In this document: positions 43,873 through 55,728 of the stretch, one piece after another | Layout of the letters: each line of letters starts with the position of its first letter | Position numbering within the stretch: the first letter of the stretch is position 1 | NCBI GenBank assembly: GCA_018907035.1 | Contig: JACCIC010000029.1 | Coordinates: forward strand, 2,514,001 to 2,578,000 | DNA: 64,000 nt | DNA from: Sycobia sp. Sy_11 | Lineage: Eukaryota; Arthropoda; Insecta; Hymenoptera; Epichrysomallidae | Reading direction: 5' to 3' | Translations under genes and position numbers: made by a program | The notes under the pieces: model-generated | What the model was told of the DNA's origin: nothing | The model's input: the letters and a program-made list of their open reading frames with translations, nothing else | Databases searched by the model: none

Positions 43873-44535
43873 TCATCCGATTATACCTAATATTATAATT
43901 TGCTGATTAAATGAATGGTTATCTATAGTATATAAAATTGGTTCCTTTGATTTTTGCTTACGATCGATTATCTGTCTATCTAATTGTCTCTGTTCGTTCG
44001 GAGGTAAGTAAAATTCTCTCATTAATTTTTGTAATCCCTCCCATATCATGATGTCCCTGGTAAAATTCCTAATAATTCTGGGAGATCTTGTAGCAGTTGC
44101 GCATCGGTTAAACCGTAGACGACACGTAATTCCGATACTCGTTCTAGGAATGCGTGAAAATCTTTTCCATCGAAGTGGCAATTCCACTTTTGGATCTGAT
44201 CTGCTATTTTTACCGCTACATTTCTACTATTTTCTTGGTTTAGCACCAATTGCTCTATTCCTAACTCTACCGCGCGAGTTTGCGTATGACTTTCGCCAGC
44301 CATTGGAGATGAATTCAAATCTGTATTTCTTTCACGAATTTTTTCTTCATCTGCCGTGATATCTGCCTGCTCATTATAATAGTCTGGAACATCAGGCCTA
44401 TTTGTAAAGTGCGCGGGATTTTTTTGTAAAGGCTACCAAGCGCTGCCTTAAATCGCCTACGTTTCCATCGATATTTAGATTGAATTTTCTTAGTTCTGAT
44501 ATTAGCTCTTCGCGCTGCAGCCGATAAATCCACGA
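43873..44535 (-). pseudogene. Gag of a third LTR retrotransposon (truncated, frameshifted)
   Basis: The minus strand starts with a basic segment (RRANIRTKKIQSKYRWKRRR). In a second frame it gives NVAVKIADQIQKWNCHFDGK and FLERVSELRVVYGLTDAQLL, then QDLPELL. In a third frame it gives RNFTRDIMIWEGLQKLMREF and YLPPNEQRQLDRQI. This matches the capsid region of retrovirus-like Gag proteins. It lies about 140 bases inside the primer site and LTR. The element stops before zinc knuckles or pol appear, so it is a 5' fragment. Confidence 0.75.
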
Positions 44536-44658
44536 TATCGTCATCGTATTAATTTATATTACTTAAATTCAGTGCGCAAGCTATATCCGCCTCGATAAAT
44601 CAAATCCAAATTCCAAATCAGTACATTAATAAAAAAAACCAGAATCAAAACAAAGAAT

Positions 44659-44675
44659 CGCCGGTTCGGGCGCCA
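44659..44675 (-). promoter_or_regulatory. Primer binding site of the third LTR element
   Basis: On the minus strand TGGCGCCCGAACCGGCG follows the LTR end TGTTACA directly. Its first 12 bases fit a tRNA-Lys-type primer. Confidence 0.75.
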
Positions 44676-45363
44676 TGTAACAGTGTGTGTCCGGTTATCT
44701 GTTAGTTCGTGGTTCCGGCTCAACACGCCTCGGCCCCTGGTCGCTCAACATGTCACCAGATTCTTTTCGTGGACTCGCGAACACACCTGCTTTATTCTCG
44801 TACCCGCTGCACGAGTACGGCTCCGGCTCAGCACGCCTCGGCCACCGGTCGCTCAGCACGCCACCAAGTTGCTATCCAACCGACCCTTCCAATAAATAAG
44901 ACAAATATATTTCTCGCTCTCACTCAACACGCCAGAGCAAGACAATATATTTGACTTTCTATTTATCTATTTATTCTACAAAATATACTTCTTACTCTCG
45001 CTCACCACGCCAGAGCAAGATAGTATATTGAATTTTTATTAAATTATATATTTGGATCAGGTTTTTATTATCGGAAAGTATTCTGTTTTTCTTTTTACAG
45101 GTAAAATGGAAAATTTAATAAAATTAATTTTACAAAAACACAAGTGGAAAGAAACTAAAATTACTATTTACAACAATCGAATATTTATATATATAGCCTT
45201 CAGTACGGGATACGCCTTGCTAATACATTATTTCCCCGGCTGCCATTGCTTTAATCTATAATCAAATGCAAAGAAGAAAGAAAATAAGTCATTAGACTAC
45301 ATCTGAATAGAATTTATTTTTCTTTTTCTTTCGGTTCCCTCTTGTCCTCGCTCAGACCTTACA
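44676..45363 (-). repeat. 5' LTR of the third LTR element, with internal direct repeats
   Basis: As read on + it runs from TGTAACAGTGTG to CAGACCTTACA, so the ends are the inverted TGTAA..TTACA, and it is 688 bases long. It contains a ~50-base direct repeat (44711-44760 and 44819-44868, sharing TCCGGCTCA and CACGCCTCGG) and a second repeat (44913-44957 and 44993-45035, sharing CACGCCAGAGCAAGA). The other LTR is not in the window next to it. Confidence 0.8.
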
Positions 45364-45400
45364 TTTATGTATTATTGTATGATTATAAATTATTAATACA

Positions 45401-45519
45401 AAAATCGCGCGCGCTGAGTGTGCCGCCAGCCTTGAAAGCAGGTTTCTATGGGGGGCCTGTCGTCGGCGCGATAGCAGGCGGCAAGCCTCAGGCACACTCG
45501 GCGCGCACGATTTTTTTTT
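45401..45519. repeat. Short GC-rich foldback (hairpin) element
   Basis: AAAATCGCGCGCGCTGAGTG, then TGCC, on the left and, inverted, AAAATCGTGCGCGCCGAGTG, then TGCC, on the right. The arms extend with mismatches to about 35 bases around a 45-base core that includes GGGGGGCC. It has no ORF and sits within AT-rich DNA. Confidence 0.8.
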
Positions 45520-45539
45520 GAAACGTGACGATTTTAAAC

Positions 45540-45775
45540 GTGAGACATTTAAGGTAATTAAATTTAAGTTGGTGGGGACAGTTGGGTTGTCCTTTATCAA
45601 CATAGAATATAGATGGTTATTTAGAATTTTTAACTAAATTTAAGTTTTATTTTATTTGTAGTAATATTTCGATTTTAGATTCTATAGGGAAGGAAAACAA
45701 GAACAGTCGGACTATTATTATATGATCATTATATAGAATTGCACAAGAGCCTGTAAGACCCATAAAAATAGTTAT
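45540..45775 (+). repeat. PLE terminal repeat fragment
   Basis: It holds AAGGTAATTAAATTTAAG, GTGGGGACAGTTGGGTTGTC, a T-rich tract, ACAGTCGGACTATTAT and GCCTGTAAGACCCATAAAAA in the order of subfamily B repeats. It has no coding part. Confidence 0.75.
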
Positions 45776-45779
45776 TAAT

Positions 45780-45925
45780 TTTATAACAGAATCTGCTCCG
45801 AAGTTATTTCGTGGCTTCGGCTCAACATGTTTCGGTCCGTAGTCGCTCCACATGCCATCAGTTTCTTTTCACGGAAACCTAAATACTGCTGTTCACTGAT
45901 TTTTTATTATCTCGGCAAGCCGCCT
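45780..45925 (+). repeat. Diverged LTR fragment related to 44676-44780
   Basis: TTCGTGGCTTCGGCTCAACA, then GTTTCGGTCCG, GTCGCTCCACATG and TTTCTTTTCACGGA align with 44705-44775. It is an older relative of the neighbouring LTR. Confidence 0.65.
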
Positions 45926-46420
45926 GCTCGCACACTTTGTTACAAATTTAAAAAAACAATTTGTTAAAATCTTAAGAATAATCAAATGACATTTATAAAT
46001 ATCATATAAGACTAAAACTAACTTCGCGTGCGCGTCGACTGTACTTAAGACTCAGTATCGACTCACTCATCCGTAGCAAATCTCCCTCGATAAGCCAATT
46101 TCGATGAAACCGTCATACTGAAATTCGACAATGAAGTTCATCGCATCGTTTCTTTGTGGCTCGCGCAGTCCATGTATGTGCTACCTAAATCTTACCGCTA
46201 AAAACGAGAATTATAGCATAACCTTTATATTCCAAATACAATAAAAGAGCAAATAATATTAGTTTTCTTTCAAGTGGCTCATTTCAAAACTTCATTGATA
46301 ATTTACTATTTACACTGCTAACGAATGTTAATATTACAAATATTAGAATAAATAATATCTTGTCTGTGACATACATCCCATACATACATAGCAATGTCTC
46401 AGGGATATTCTTATATTATA

Positions 46421-47728
46421 TTAGGAGTGTGAATAAGTCTTTCCCGTTTTTTGTAAGAGATGGCGTCACCAATACTGTGCGAGTATTCAATGGTTACATA
46501 TGTCATAATCAAAGCTTATTCATATGTCAACAATTCCATATTAACACATTAATTAAAATTTTTTCGCATCATAAATTTTTGATATCGTGAAAATGTCGAA
46601 ATTTGAGCCGAGTCGACGTCATTTGCGGGAAGTTTCACTTTATTGGTTCAATTTGAAGAAATCTGCTGCCGAGACGCATCGATTGCTTCAGGAGGCTTAT
46701 GGAGAAGGTTGTGTCGATCATTCAAGTGTTCGCGGATGGTTTTGACCCTTCAAAAGCGGTGATTTCGACGCTTCAAAAGCGGTGATTTCGACGTGGAAGA
46801 CAAGGAGCGTTCCGGACGGCCGCAAATCTTTGAAGATCGAGAATTGGCGACTTTGCTTGATGAAGATTCTTGTCAAACGCAAGAAGAACTTGCTGAAGCA
46901 TTGGGAGTTGACCGAACAACCATTTTCAAGCGTTTGAAAGCCATGGGAATGATCCAAAAGCAAGGAAATTGGGTGCCGTACGAACTGAAGCTGAGAGACG
47001 TCGAACGGCGTTTTTTCACTTGCGAACAGCTGCTTCAGCGACATAAAAGAAAGGGTTTTCTGCATCGTATCGTGACTGGCGATGAAAAGTGAATACGTTA
47101 CGATAATCCGAAGCGAAGAAAATCATGGGGACTACCCGGCCATGCATCATCATCGACGGCCAAGCCAAATATTCATGGCGCCAAGCTCATGCTCTGTATA
47201 TGGTGGGACCAGCTAGGTGTGGTTTACTATGAGCTTCTGAAACCGAATGAAAGGATCACAGGCGAGGTCTATCGACGACAATTGATTCGTTTGATCCGCG
47301 CACTGCGAGAAAAACGGCCACAATACTCCGACAGGCACGACAAAGTTATTTTGCAACATGACAATGCTCGCCCACATGTTGCACCGCCGGTGAAAACATA
47401 CTTAGAAACGCTCAAATGGGAAGTCCTACCCCACCCGCCGTATAGTCCAGACGTTGCTCCGTCTGATTACCATCTCTTCATATCGATGACGCATGGCCTG
47501 GCTGACCAGCACTTCCATTCCTACGAGGAAGCCAAAAAATGGGTGGATGACTGGATAGAGGCCAAACCGGTCGAATTTTTTCGCAACGGGATTCGTATGT
47601 TGCCAGAAAGATGGGAAAAAGTTGTAGCTAGCGATGGCCAATACTTTCAATAATTCATTTGTAACCATTTTTTCACAATAAAGGCTCAAAATTTGAAAAA
47701 AACGGGAAAGACTTATTCACATACCTGA
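46421..47728 (+). mobile_element. Mos1-like mariner copy 3, complete ends, defective gene
   Basis: It is flanked by TA at 46419-46420 and 47729-47730, with the same terminal repeats as 8226-9511. At 1308 bases it is 22 bases longer than the intact copy, mainly because of a 23-base tandem duplication (GACGCTTCAAAAGCGGTGAT plus TTC) near 46750-46795. Confidence 0.93.
46593..47653 (+). pseudogene. Mariner transposase copy 3 (stops and duplication frameshift)
   Basis: It starts at the same ATG as the intact gene. A TGA follows GWF at about 46744, the 23-base duplication shifts the frame, and a TGG-to-TGA change at 47089-47091 destroys the Trp of the TGDEKW catalytic motif. The second and third catalytic regions (QHDNARPH, APSDYH) and the C-terminus are intact in one frame to 47653. 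Identity to the gene at 8398 is otherwise very high, which points to recent spread. Confidence 0.92.
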
Positions 47729-47730
47729 TA

Positions 47731-50636
47731 TTTAATAACAATTTAAATAATTAAAAACATAACTTTTACTATAAATATCAATTAAAATAACTATTATCAT
47801 TATAATACAATTAGGAATGCCATTGATTTTTCTTCAGTGATTATTAAACAAAAAATGATTTATTAATTAAAATTTGTTGATATGCTTTTTCCAAATAACA
47901 TCTCTGCATTTAAACGTACAAAATATTAATTTACAATAATGACAACCTTTTACATTTCAAATCTAAATTCCCCTTATTTATTTCATTAATGAGTAGTTAG
48001 AATTACAAAACAGTTCATCAAGTGATAGCTTTTACAATATAAGAAGCTGCTGGCGCAACGCCCGTTATTTCTTGATCTGAGAGTCCGCTGACACTGGATT
48101 CGGTTGCGGTTGTCAAAGTTAGAACTGTTGTATGAAAGTTGCGGATTGTTGAATTTTGAATTTGATATGCTATTCATTTTATTACTGAGCTCGATGAACA
48201 TTAAAAATAATTGTTGTATTTTGAAAACTATGAAAATACGGCATTCCTAGGAAGATGTATTAAGAAATATTGAACGTCATTTTGGTGTTACGACAACCGT
48301 GAAAACTACAGTCTGATTAGGAAGTTGTTTAAAGTAATATTAATATATTTGATGTTGAAGAAGATTTTATTTAATAAAGAGTATTAAGAAAGTAAGTAGA
48401 TTAAAAATTTTATTCTTTTCAAAAATGGCATTCTTATTCAGTCATTCGTACCCTAAACATATTTCTCTATTTTATTTAAATAATAAGTATATGTAAAATC
48501 TCGCTTCACCATAAGTAGATCGAGCCCGTATTAACACCATGGTTTTATCCTTTTATACGTTAGTCTCTAGGCATTATGTTTTTTAAAAGTCGCTTGATAT
48601 TCAGTTGAACCAACTTGCAGGAGCCCCAAAGCTAAGATTTCGGCCGTGAAGTCATTGATAACTGGCTTCCAATCTGTCAAACGGCATATACACCAAGAAG
48701 CAAGTATGGAAATAAAATTGATTTGATTTGAACTACGACTGGAGAGTTATCGTAAACCAAGGGAACGGATTTCTCACAAAACTTCTGAAGTACAGTATGC
48801 CACCGTGAGGACATCAGATCATAATAAATACTCCATCCTATTCATAATAAGAGGGTTGGAACCGTGAGTTCATTACCTCAGTAACAGTTTTCGATTTTAA
48901 TAATTCGTCACGCTGATGAACACATGTCGACAGAGGTGACTTGCATACATGCACAACATAACGAAGGTGCTGCTCGCTTAAACCTTGATCATTTGAATTG
49001 TGTGTAAGACGTTCTTTCTGGTTGACATGAAGATGAACCACCTTGTAATATTGCCTCCATTGTCTTCACCGAAAAAGACTCATATTTAAGCCTCTACTGG
49101 AAGATGTAATCGCCCGTGGTGAAAACTTATCGAATACAAACTCTTGTGATGATAATGCTAATCATTCTATATAAAATTTAGTATAAGACGAAGGTATATC
49201 AAATGATAATACTATAACATTATACTATCGGCCTTGTTGAAGCCCCCTGTTGAATGCCCCTTTCAGTCCTTTCCTAGACGACGACTCCAAGACGAAAGAG
49301 TCATTAGGCCAAGATAAGACGCCTGGAGAGAGAAAAAAAGTCCCAATGAGAAACCATATTGTACCTTGACATGTTTTTCTTCGCTGTATTTTCTACATTA
49401 CATAAATGAAGTTATAATAAATTATGTGTAATTAAAATTTTAGTAGTATGTAAAAATAGTATTATTGTTATAGTAGTATTAATATAATTACTGTTTTATA
49501 CGAGGCAGAAAACAACTCTTTGTACGAAATTTATTTTCTGTACATGATAATGAAATATCCATTATTTTTAATTTAAAAATGGTTGCTTTATATCAAATAC
49601 TGTATAATATATTGTAATTATTTGGTCATTTTGCTCTACGCCAAAGTCGTTCAACTATAATATTTAGTTCGATTTTTTTGTAAACTTCCGTTATTAAGGC
49701 AAATAGGTTTTGGATATATAAGTGAACTATTTTTATTGATAATCGTCATAATACCCTCCTTAACTCTCGCCTTTCGTTGCAAACTACAGAGTGGAGAGTT
49801 TAAATTTTTCAACTTCCAGCTATCCAAGCCAGCTAATCTTCACCGTTTTTTTTTAATTCGCCGAATCGGTAAAGCAAACTATGACACTGATTAAAAACAT
49901 CCATACACTTCTATTCGTCTTTAAATTTGGATTTTCGTAAAAATATTCCAAAATGTTATTTAAAAAATTTACTAATTTAAATATTGAATTTGCTTTTTTA
50001 CTTTTTATAAAACGTTTTAAGGGTGACGTGATATTTGAATGTTTTTGAAAATTGGAATTAATAAAAGTGTATAAATATTTCTAAAAGTTTACTGTATTTG
50101 CTTTAATGGTTAAGCACAGTGAACCGTTTGTCTTCTGGATTTGGTAATAATGATATCGTGTCGGTCAATAATAAATAAAAAAAATGTTATATATAGGACT
50201 AGAATAATTGATAAGCATTCTTTTGGTGTTACCAAAGTATTTCTCTGAAGCGCAATATCCAAGACAAACAGAGAAGAGAAGAGAAAATATTATATACTAA
50301 GCATCTACTGTAATCGTAAAAGCATCCTGTATATAGTCCACTAATCTGATTCTTTAACTTGTATTCTTGAGGTATATTCGAAGCGTTACTTTGAAAGGGT
50401 GACACATGATCTTACACGTTCGATGATGTAAACTGTAACTCGCTTCCTATTGACATTTGCGGTCTAATTAGTAGCACGTTTCAAGCAACTATGAAAAACA
50501 CCTCCTCCATTAATTTTCCTATTTACTTTATGTTAATTTATTTTGGTGCTATGGTATAAACATACTTTTTTAGTTTATATGAGTATACATACTGTGACTT
50601 TTTGCAATCGACCGATAAATGTGGTATTACGAAATT

Positions 50637-50690
<54 letters not shown>

Positions 50691-51150
50691 TCTGCTGCTA
50701 ATTTTATAATTCTTCTGTATTATTAGATTAGTTTAGTATTATCTTACTTTATTAATTGATGAATTGTATGATAATTTTCTTTAGAACAAAAAGCAATGCT
50801 TTTCTCTGTCATAAGTCGTGCAATACTTTAAGCGACATGCGACTACATAATGAATCGCAGCAACAATATAATATTATGACTAACGTAACCACAGTACAGT
50901 ATGAGATGCTGCTGTGGTTCCTTTTTAAGTGTGCATTGATAGTACTATCTTTGTGTACATTTACTACAGTTTTTATGTGGTGGTAATTTCTAGAATTTTT
51001 GAGGATATAAAATAAAAGATTTTTGATTATGATAATATAGCGGAATCATTCAATTATGTATTATTTTTCAAAAATTCATCTTTATTAATAGATATATGTT
51101 CGCATAGTTTGCTCGGATAAGAAAATAAGTTTATAATAAAATATAGAAAA
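47731..51150. other. Unassigned intron sequence
   Basis: This is AT-rich DNA. Bases 48540-49100 have near-average GC with short frames on the minus strand that I cannot assign. A 76-codon frame at 50756-50986 has one hydrophobic segment (LLWFLFKCALIVLSLCTFTT) but no recognisable family. An AT microsatellite lies at 50640-50688. Confidence 0.5.
50640..50688. repeat. (AT)n microsatellite
   Basis: This is a pure AT dinucleotide run of about 48 bases. Confidence 0.95.
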
Positions 51151-51339
51151 GAACGCTCGGTTTCGACCGGAGGAAACGTATTCTTTTATTTGCATTTTGC
51201 TGAAACTATATTTGAATTTCTCAGTTTACGATTTTACCCATGACACTGAACAGAATTTATAATGGCATCAAGCGGGTATGAGGACTCCGCCATAATGAGC
51301 AAAATGTCCCGAGTAAATATATGATGCGCACACGTCTTG

Positions 51340-52200
51340 CCTTATTGTTGTTCTACAAATAATTTTTGATAGCGAGGCGCAGTTTTATTGCGTTGTTGTT
51401 GATGTGTATTAATATAAATGTCTTTACTTTCAAGCGCCTGATTTGAATCATCGGGTAATTTTTGTTGCCTTTTCTGTTTATTATATAGCTTGTCATAAAA
51501 GGGTAGAATTTCGTTTTTTCGAATCTCATTGTATTTTGCAATTCAATTCTGCTTCCGGTTTAATAATATGTTTATGCAATTCGTCATGCGGTTCATATAG
51601 AAGTGTAAACGGTGCGAATTTTGCGCAAGAGTGAATGCTTTGATGATATATATAAGTATAGCCGAAGTCATATGATTTTTAATAATTTCGTTGGGATTTT
51701 GATTTACCAAAATGCCTAATTTCTTTCTCAGAGTAGAATGTAGCCTTTCAATTGAGCCATTAGATGTATGTCTGTTGACGGTCTTATGAATTTTGCAAAA
51801 TTCTCTAAATACTACTGAGTGAAACTCACTTGCATTATCTAGTAGTAATTTTGTCGGGAAACCCGTGGTGAGACGGGAAATGTCTTAATTTATTTAATAC
51901 TGTAATGGCATTTCCGTCAGGTAATAGATAAGCTTGAGCGTATTTCGAAAAGATGTCAATTATAGTCAGAAATTTTTCTTTATTCACGTGAAAAATATCT
52001 ATATGTATATGTTGAAGCGGGCTGTTAGCAATAATGGGGCCATCATTTTCAGTCTTATAGGGTCTTCTCTCGTATTTGTGTTCTAAACATACTTCGCATT
52101 GATTAATATAATTCTGAATAATTGTCTCCATATTTAGTATGTAAAATTTCATCTTAAAATGCGCTGTTGTTTCTTGCATTTCATTCTGATGCTTTTCACA
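51340..52200 (-). pseudogene. Integrase (errantivirus-like)
   Basis: The zinc-binding domain ends with [17 protein letters not shown]. The core has the first Asp in [15 protein letters not shown], the second in [16 protein letters not shown] and the Glu in [16 protein letters not shown], so all three D,D,E residues are present although in different frames. The C-terminal part continues with [15 protein letters not shown] and [20 protein letters not shown]. The stop-riddled frame means no function. Confidence 0.82.
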
Positions 52201-52223
52201 AATTTCAGCTTTTCATTAAAATG

Positions 52224-54015
52224 TTATTTTAATATTCTATAAATAACGATTTCTAATTCCTTATTTTCGAAATAAATTCCGCATTGTTTGTCCGGTTTAA
52301 CGTTTTCGTTTAGAAATTTTAGTAATTGCGCTTCTGCGTCTTTTTGATGAATTTTTACTATAAATTGTACTTTATGTTTATCTTTAATTTCTTTTATGTC
52401 ATAGTCTTTACCATGCTTGAATATTATGCTGTAATTGAAAGCGTGAATATTTCTCTCGCTTATCGGTAGTGAAAAGACTGGATCTTCATCTGCAGTATAC
52501 ACTGTTGCAGTTTCATCATCGAGGTCTTCCATCCAGCGAAGTGCAATATCAGGTGCTTCTGGTATCATTGAAAATGAATCCTGATTGTCCTCTTGGGTGT
52601 TTAGTTCAATTATACTTAATGCGTCAGCCACATTAATCTCTTTGCCTTTTTTGTATTTTATTTAGAAATCGTATTCCTCCAGTTTTATTTTCCATCGAAT
52701 TAATCTCGCATTTGGTGTGTTTAGGGAACAGAGCCAGGTCAGTGGTTTATAATCTGTTTCAATAATAAATTTTATCCCATAAACATATGAAGTAATTCTT
52801 TCTCAATCGTAGAATAATTTTACTCCGCTGAATTCAGTGTTCTAGAGTAACATGAAATGAGGTGTTTGTCTTGCAACAGCTCGGCTCTGATGCCTACGTT
52901 AGACGCATCTGATGTAATCACGAATTGTTTATAAAAATCTGGATATGCCAATAAGGAAATGTTTGTAATTAATTCTTTTAGTTTGTTAAATGATTCTACA
53001 TACTTTTGAATTTTCAAATTAATTTTCTCATCCTTTTTAAGAACTCTGGTGAGTGGCTTCGAAATTTTTGCATAATCTTTAATAAATTTTCGGTAATAAC
53101 CGGTGATAAGCCCTAAGAATGATTTTACTTCTTTTTGCGTTTTTGGAATAGGGTATTTGACTATAGATTTAATTTTTTTAGGGTTTGGTTTAATTCCTTC
53201 CCGTGTTATGACGTGGCCTAAAAATGGGACTTCTTTCCTTAAGAATTCGCTTGTGACTGGTTGAATTTTTAGTTCGTAATTTTTTAATTCGTCGAAAATC
53301 AGTTTTAAATGTTATAAATGTTCTTGGAGAGATTTAGAAAATACGAAAATGTCGTCCATATAAATGAAAAAAAATTTATGTAAATATTTCCTTAAAACTT
53401 TCTCCATCATTCTTTGAAAAGTTGCTGGGGCGTTTTTGAATACGAACGGCATACGAACTTATTCGTAATGTCCGTTTTCAACGGTGAAGGCTGTTTTTTC
53501 TATGGAATTATTCTCAAGAAACCTTCTGTCAAATCTAATGTAGAGAAATATGTACATTTGCCTGAATTCTCTAAAATTTCTTCCATTCTAGGTAGAGAGT
53601 ACTTGTCCTCAATGGTTTTATGGTTGTATTTTCGATAATCTATCACCATCGTTCACTTCTTTTTTCCACTTGTATTTTGTTTTCTGGGACAATCCAAAAG
53701 GGCGAAGCGTTCGGTGAATTACTCGGTTATTTCGTCCTTTAATAACTTTCTTATTTCCTCTTGTATAGCTTCCTTCAAAAGATATGGATACCTAAAACTC
53801 TTGACATATATGGAGTGATCGTCTCTTGTTCTGATAGTGTGAATCACTGCTGTGGTTGCGGATAGTTTATCGTTTTCGCTGTAGAAGCAGTCTTTATACC
53901 TGTAGCATAGTCTGATAATTTTTTTCTTTTCTTCATTATACATATGATTAGTCCTTATTTGCATTTTTATTTCTTGATGATGATTTAGGGTCGTCCTTTT
54001 ACATTTTTCTGGCAA
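52224..54015 (-). pseudogene. Reverse transcriptase and RNase H (errantivirus-like)
   Basis: The frame opens with SIYVKSFRYPYLLKEAIQEE and IRKLLKDEIT, the start of RT. Then come MVIDYRKYNHKTIEDKYSLP with a VDYRKLN-like motif (VIDYRKYN), FSTLDLTEGF, and [18 protein letters not shown] at about 53320-53370 with the YMDD pair intact. The thumb reads FLGHVITREGIKPNPKKIKS and KSFLGLITGYYRKFIKDYAK. RNase H shows FVITSDASNVGIRAELLQDK and, at its end, VADALSIIEL (52600-52640). A 135-codon linker frame follows to 52224. Several stops and frame changes make it inactive. Confidence 0.82.
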
Positions 54016-54401
54016 GTTATGTAAATAATTTATTTCAAATTTTGCTGTACTGAACTTCTCAGTTTTATAATTTATATTTGCTTGTAATTTTCGTAAATCT
54101 TTATGTCCAACTAAGCAGTCATATATAGAGTGCCATGATGTTATTAAAAAGGTGATTGGTATATTATCTCTGAATTCGCGTAAAATTGGGAATTTAAGTG
54201 CTCTGTACCTTGTATTACCTTATGCACTGATTTAACTTCAAAATTATGCGGAAAGATATATTTGGAAAATAATTTATAGGCTTTTTGTGGATGAATAATT
54301 GAGGACGAGGCTCCAAGAAGAATCTATAAGAATTTTTAACGTTGGATTTGTTGTTATTATGTGGGGTAATTCGGGGCAATTTCCAATATTATTAAAATTT
54401 A

Positions 54402-54878
54402 CTACCTCCTGTTCAGGGATTTGTACCCTTCTTGAAAATTTTCAAAGGTTAAATTTTGCTCTTCGAGATAAGCTGCTTCATCCTGCATTTGCTCTTTATT
54501 TGGGAGTTCTTCCTTATAAATTTCCTCTTCTGATAAGTCTTCTTGGTTATGTAGGTCTTCCGAAAAAAAATCCGGTGGGCCGGTGCTTTTGAAAAAGTTA
54601 CTACCTCTTGATCCTATATTATTCGATGTCGCTGAATTGTTATTTCGACCAAAATTATTATTTGGCCTGTTTGTATTTCGGGTACTTATTGACAATGGAC
54701 TCGATTGATAATTTTGTTGTCTAGTATTATTAAAATTTTGTTTAAAATTATTTCCAAAGGTGTTTCCAATATTTGTGGGTCTAAAATTAGGTTGCACTTG
54801 TGGGGCTGAGAAGGCATTTCTATTTTCGGGGTTTCCGGGCGTTAAATAGATTAAAAGTCCTTGCATTTGTAGGTGCAC
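54402..54878 (-). pseudogene. Gag C-terminal region, Asn/Gln-rich (errantivirus-like)
   Basis: A 158-codon frame is rich in Asn, Gln and Arg (NFGRNNNSATSNNIGSRGS) and ends with an acidic tail (SEEEIYKEELPNKEQMQDEA) and NFQEGYKSLNRR. Asn-rich Gag tails without CCHC knuckles are typical of gypsy/17.6-type elements, where the basic tail binds RNA. Only this C-terminal part is present upstream of pol. Confidence 0.6.
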
Positions 54879-54890
54879 TAAGTATGTTAA

Positions 54891-55728
54891 TTAAGAGGAG
54901 TTAATTGAAGTACTTTTTATTTACACGTCTTTACAGCTTCAAATTCCGACAGAGAGGATCACATCGCTGATTCTTAATTCATTTACACTTCAGTGTCTTT
55001 GTCTTTTCTTTTTTACTGATGATCCGTATGGAATGTTTAGTCTATTGCAGGTCCAGATAAAAGTTAACCTACAGAGAACAATAGGAGCGGATATTCATAT
55101 ACTCGCACGCGTGTGCTTAGACTCTCTAACGCTTAGTGTCCATGCACCATTGTTACGCGGCAAATACATCTTATTGCCTCTCTATCGGATTCCGCTCGCA
55201 TGGCCGTCGAGTCGCCTCTGTACTTGAAGCCAGGCCCAACTTATACCCTACACACTAGCTTTTCGGCTACTCATCGTCTAAGGCTCATTGTTGTCATCTT
55301 CATCTGAGAGGGGACGCCTAGAAATCCTAGCTGGGTAGTCTGTACCTCTCGGACATCGTGGCCATGGCTGCTCGTTGGCCTAATTCCTCTGCTTCGAAAT
55401 GGAAATTCCACGCTAACACTTTCATCTTTCAAAAATGTTCGATATCCGGTAGATTAGCTTGGTAGTACGCATAACATATTTTCAGTCTCTCGTGAGTATT
55501 TTCTTACTCTCTCATGTGCGGCGGCGGTATTCATGTGTTCCCGCGAGTTGCTAGTCAATGTTGCAAGCGCAAATCGTTCTCTCGGAGATGAATGTTTTCT
55601 TCTTCGCCTACTATCAGGCTTATGGGACATTGGAAGGAACAAACATGATGTACATTGATTAAAGGAAGCAACGACTTCCGAAGTGACTGGGGCATGCGCG
55701 ACAAACTCTTGTGATGCACGTCACTATA
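54891..55728. other. Unassigned sequence between Gypsy and mariner
   Basis: The GC content is higher than in its surroundings (54950-55700) and several short frames occur on both strands. None is recognisable. It may include leader or LTR of the errantivirus-like element. Confidence 0.4.

Larger units (their letters stand above)
51151..54890 (-). mobile_element. Errantivirus-like Ty3/Gypsy element (gypsy/17.6 type), decayed
   Basis: Minus-strand order is the Gag C-terminus, a protease-like gap, RT, RNase H, an acidic linker and integrase, as in insect gypsy/17.6-type elements. LTRs were not identified on either side, and no envelope gene is evident, though 51151-51340 may hold pol C-terminal sequence. 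Stops and frameshifts are frequent but all major pol motifs can be found. Confidence 0.82.
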
